From the NCBI GenBank assembly GCA_041484905.1, contig JBGPIL010000130.1:1-6339 (forward strand): 6,339 bases of DNA, written 5' to 3'. Positions 5,887 to 6,339 of the stretch are shown here, piece by piece; position 1 is the stretch's first letter, and every line of letters starts with the position of its first letter. A model generated the notes under the pieces. The model saw nothing but the letters and a program-made list of their open reading frames with translations. It searched no databases and had not been told where the DNA came from. The DNA is from JACQCE01 sp041484905. Its GTDB lineage: Bacteria > Nitrospirota > Nitrospiria > JACQCE01. A program made the translations under genes and the position numbers.

Positions 5887-6339
5887 CTTCGGAAAGAAGT
5901 TCACTCCCCGACAGGGCCAGCCGTTCGAGAGCGTCATGATACGCCTGCTGGAGGTTCACGTAGCGCACCTTGACGCCGGGCGCCAGTTGGGAGACCCAGG
6001 CGCGATCCAGCAGCATCGCGATCGCCGCCGGTGTGGCGTGACGCAGATGCCGGCAATTGATCACGAGATCCAGGCGCGTCTGCGCCGCGACCTCACGCAG
6101 TTTGTCGAGCAGCGGCTGGGCGTTGATCTGGTCGAGCGTGCCCTCCAGATCGATCAGCAACGCCTTGAGGCTTTCGGCCCGCCGGGCTTTGACTTTCACG
6201 ATCCGGTCGATCTGCTCGGTGACGTTGTCCACCGTGGTGCGAATGGCCTCCAACGCGCTGGGGATCAACTCCTCCTGCAGGTTCTGCGCCGCGGCGGGGA
6301 ACTGCGTCTGGAGCGCTTTGAGCGCGCGCGCCACCGGCG
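5876..6339 (-). CDS. STAS-like domain protein, N-terminal part beyond window
   Basis: The frame is open to the right edge (153 codons plus stop visible), so the start is outside the window; the internal GTG at 6334 has no special support as a start. The first half of the visible protein is helical and charged (EELIPSALEAIRTTVDNVTEQIDRIVKVKARR) and could form a coiled coil or linker. The second half, from about LKALLIDLEGTLDQ through LDLVINCRHLRHATPAAIAMLLDRA to VKVRYVNLQQAYHDALERLAL, has the strand-helix order of a STAS (anti-sigma-factor antagonist) domain. The usual D-S-S-G phosphorylation loop is replaced by HATPAA, so it is a divergent or non-phosphorylated member if the assignment is right. 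A regulatory or scaffold role is inference only. The last residues (Gly-Ser-stop) are encoded by an octamer repeat unit. Alternatives cannot be excluded without the N-terminus. Confidence 0.6.
   Translation of the reverse strand, partial: PVARALKALQTQFPAAAQNLQEELIPSALEAIRTTVDNVTEQIDRIVKVKARRAESLKALLIDLEGTLDQINAQPLLDKLREVAAQTRLDLVINCRHLRHATPAAIAMLLDRAWVSQLAPGVKVRYVNLQQAYHDALERLALSGSELLSEEGS

Overview
The window is a bacterial lysine/meso-diaminopimelate biosynthesis cluster read entirely from the minus strand. It is GC-rich in the genes, with long, strongly conserved enzymes. In transcription order (high to low coordinates) it holds: the 3' part of a STAS-like domain gene; lysA; dapF; dapA (with a one-base frame interruption); dapB; and dapL, which runs off the left edge only a few codons before its expected end. 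The use of LL-diaminopimelate aminotransferase (DapL) instead of the dapD/dapC/dapE acylated route, and the order lysA-dapF-dapA-dapB-dapL, recall Nitrospira-, NC10- or Geobacter-type genomes. That taxonomic guess is an inference; nothing in the window fixes the phylum.

The enzymes form a nearly complete branch. DapA condenses aspartate semialdehyde with pyruvate, DapB reduces the product to tetrahydrodipicolinate, DapL aminates it directly to LL-diaminopimelate, DapF epimerises that to meso-diaminopimelate (a peptidoglycan precursor), and LysA decarboxylates it to L-lysine. Aspartate kinase and aspartate-semialdehyde dehydrogenase are not in the window. Catalytic residues are visible in all five enzymes, but the dapA frame is broken just before its active-site YYN motif by what looks like one missing base.

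The unusual part is between the genes. All five intergenic gaps (about 90 to 320 bases) are filled by short tandem repeats arranged as two arrays in opposite orientation around a small unique spacer, so each gap can fold into a long imperfect hairpin. Four gaps (lysA-dapF, dapF-dapA, dapA-dapB, dapB-dapL) use a 7-base unit, consensus CAGTAGN, interrupted by purine tails like GGGAAAAG. The gap upstream of lysA uses an unrelated 8-base unit, consensus AGGTGGCT, in the same architecture. The repeats run right up to the genes: they supply the stop codon of dapB and of the STAS-like gene, and they abut the ribosome binding sites of dapL and dapA. No RNA genes, transposase, CRISPR array or clear promoter was found.
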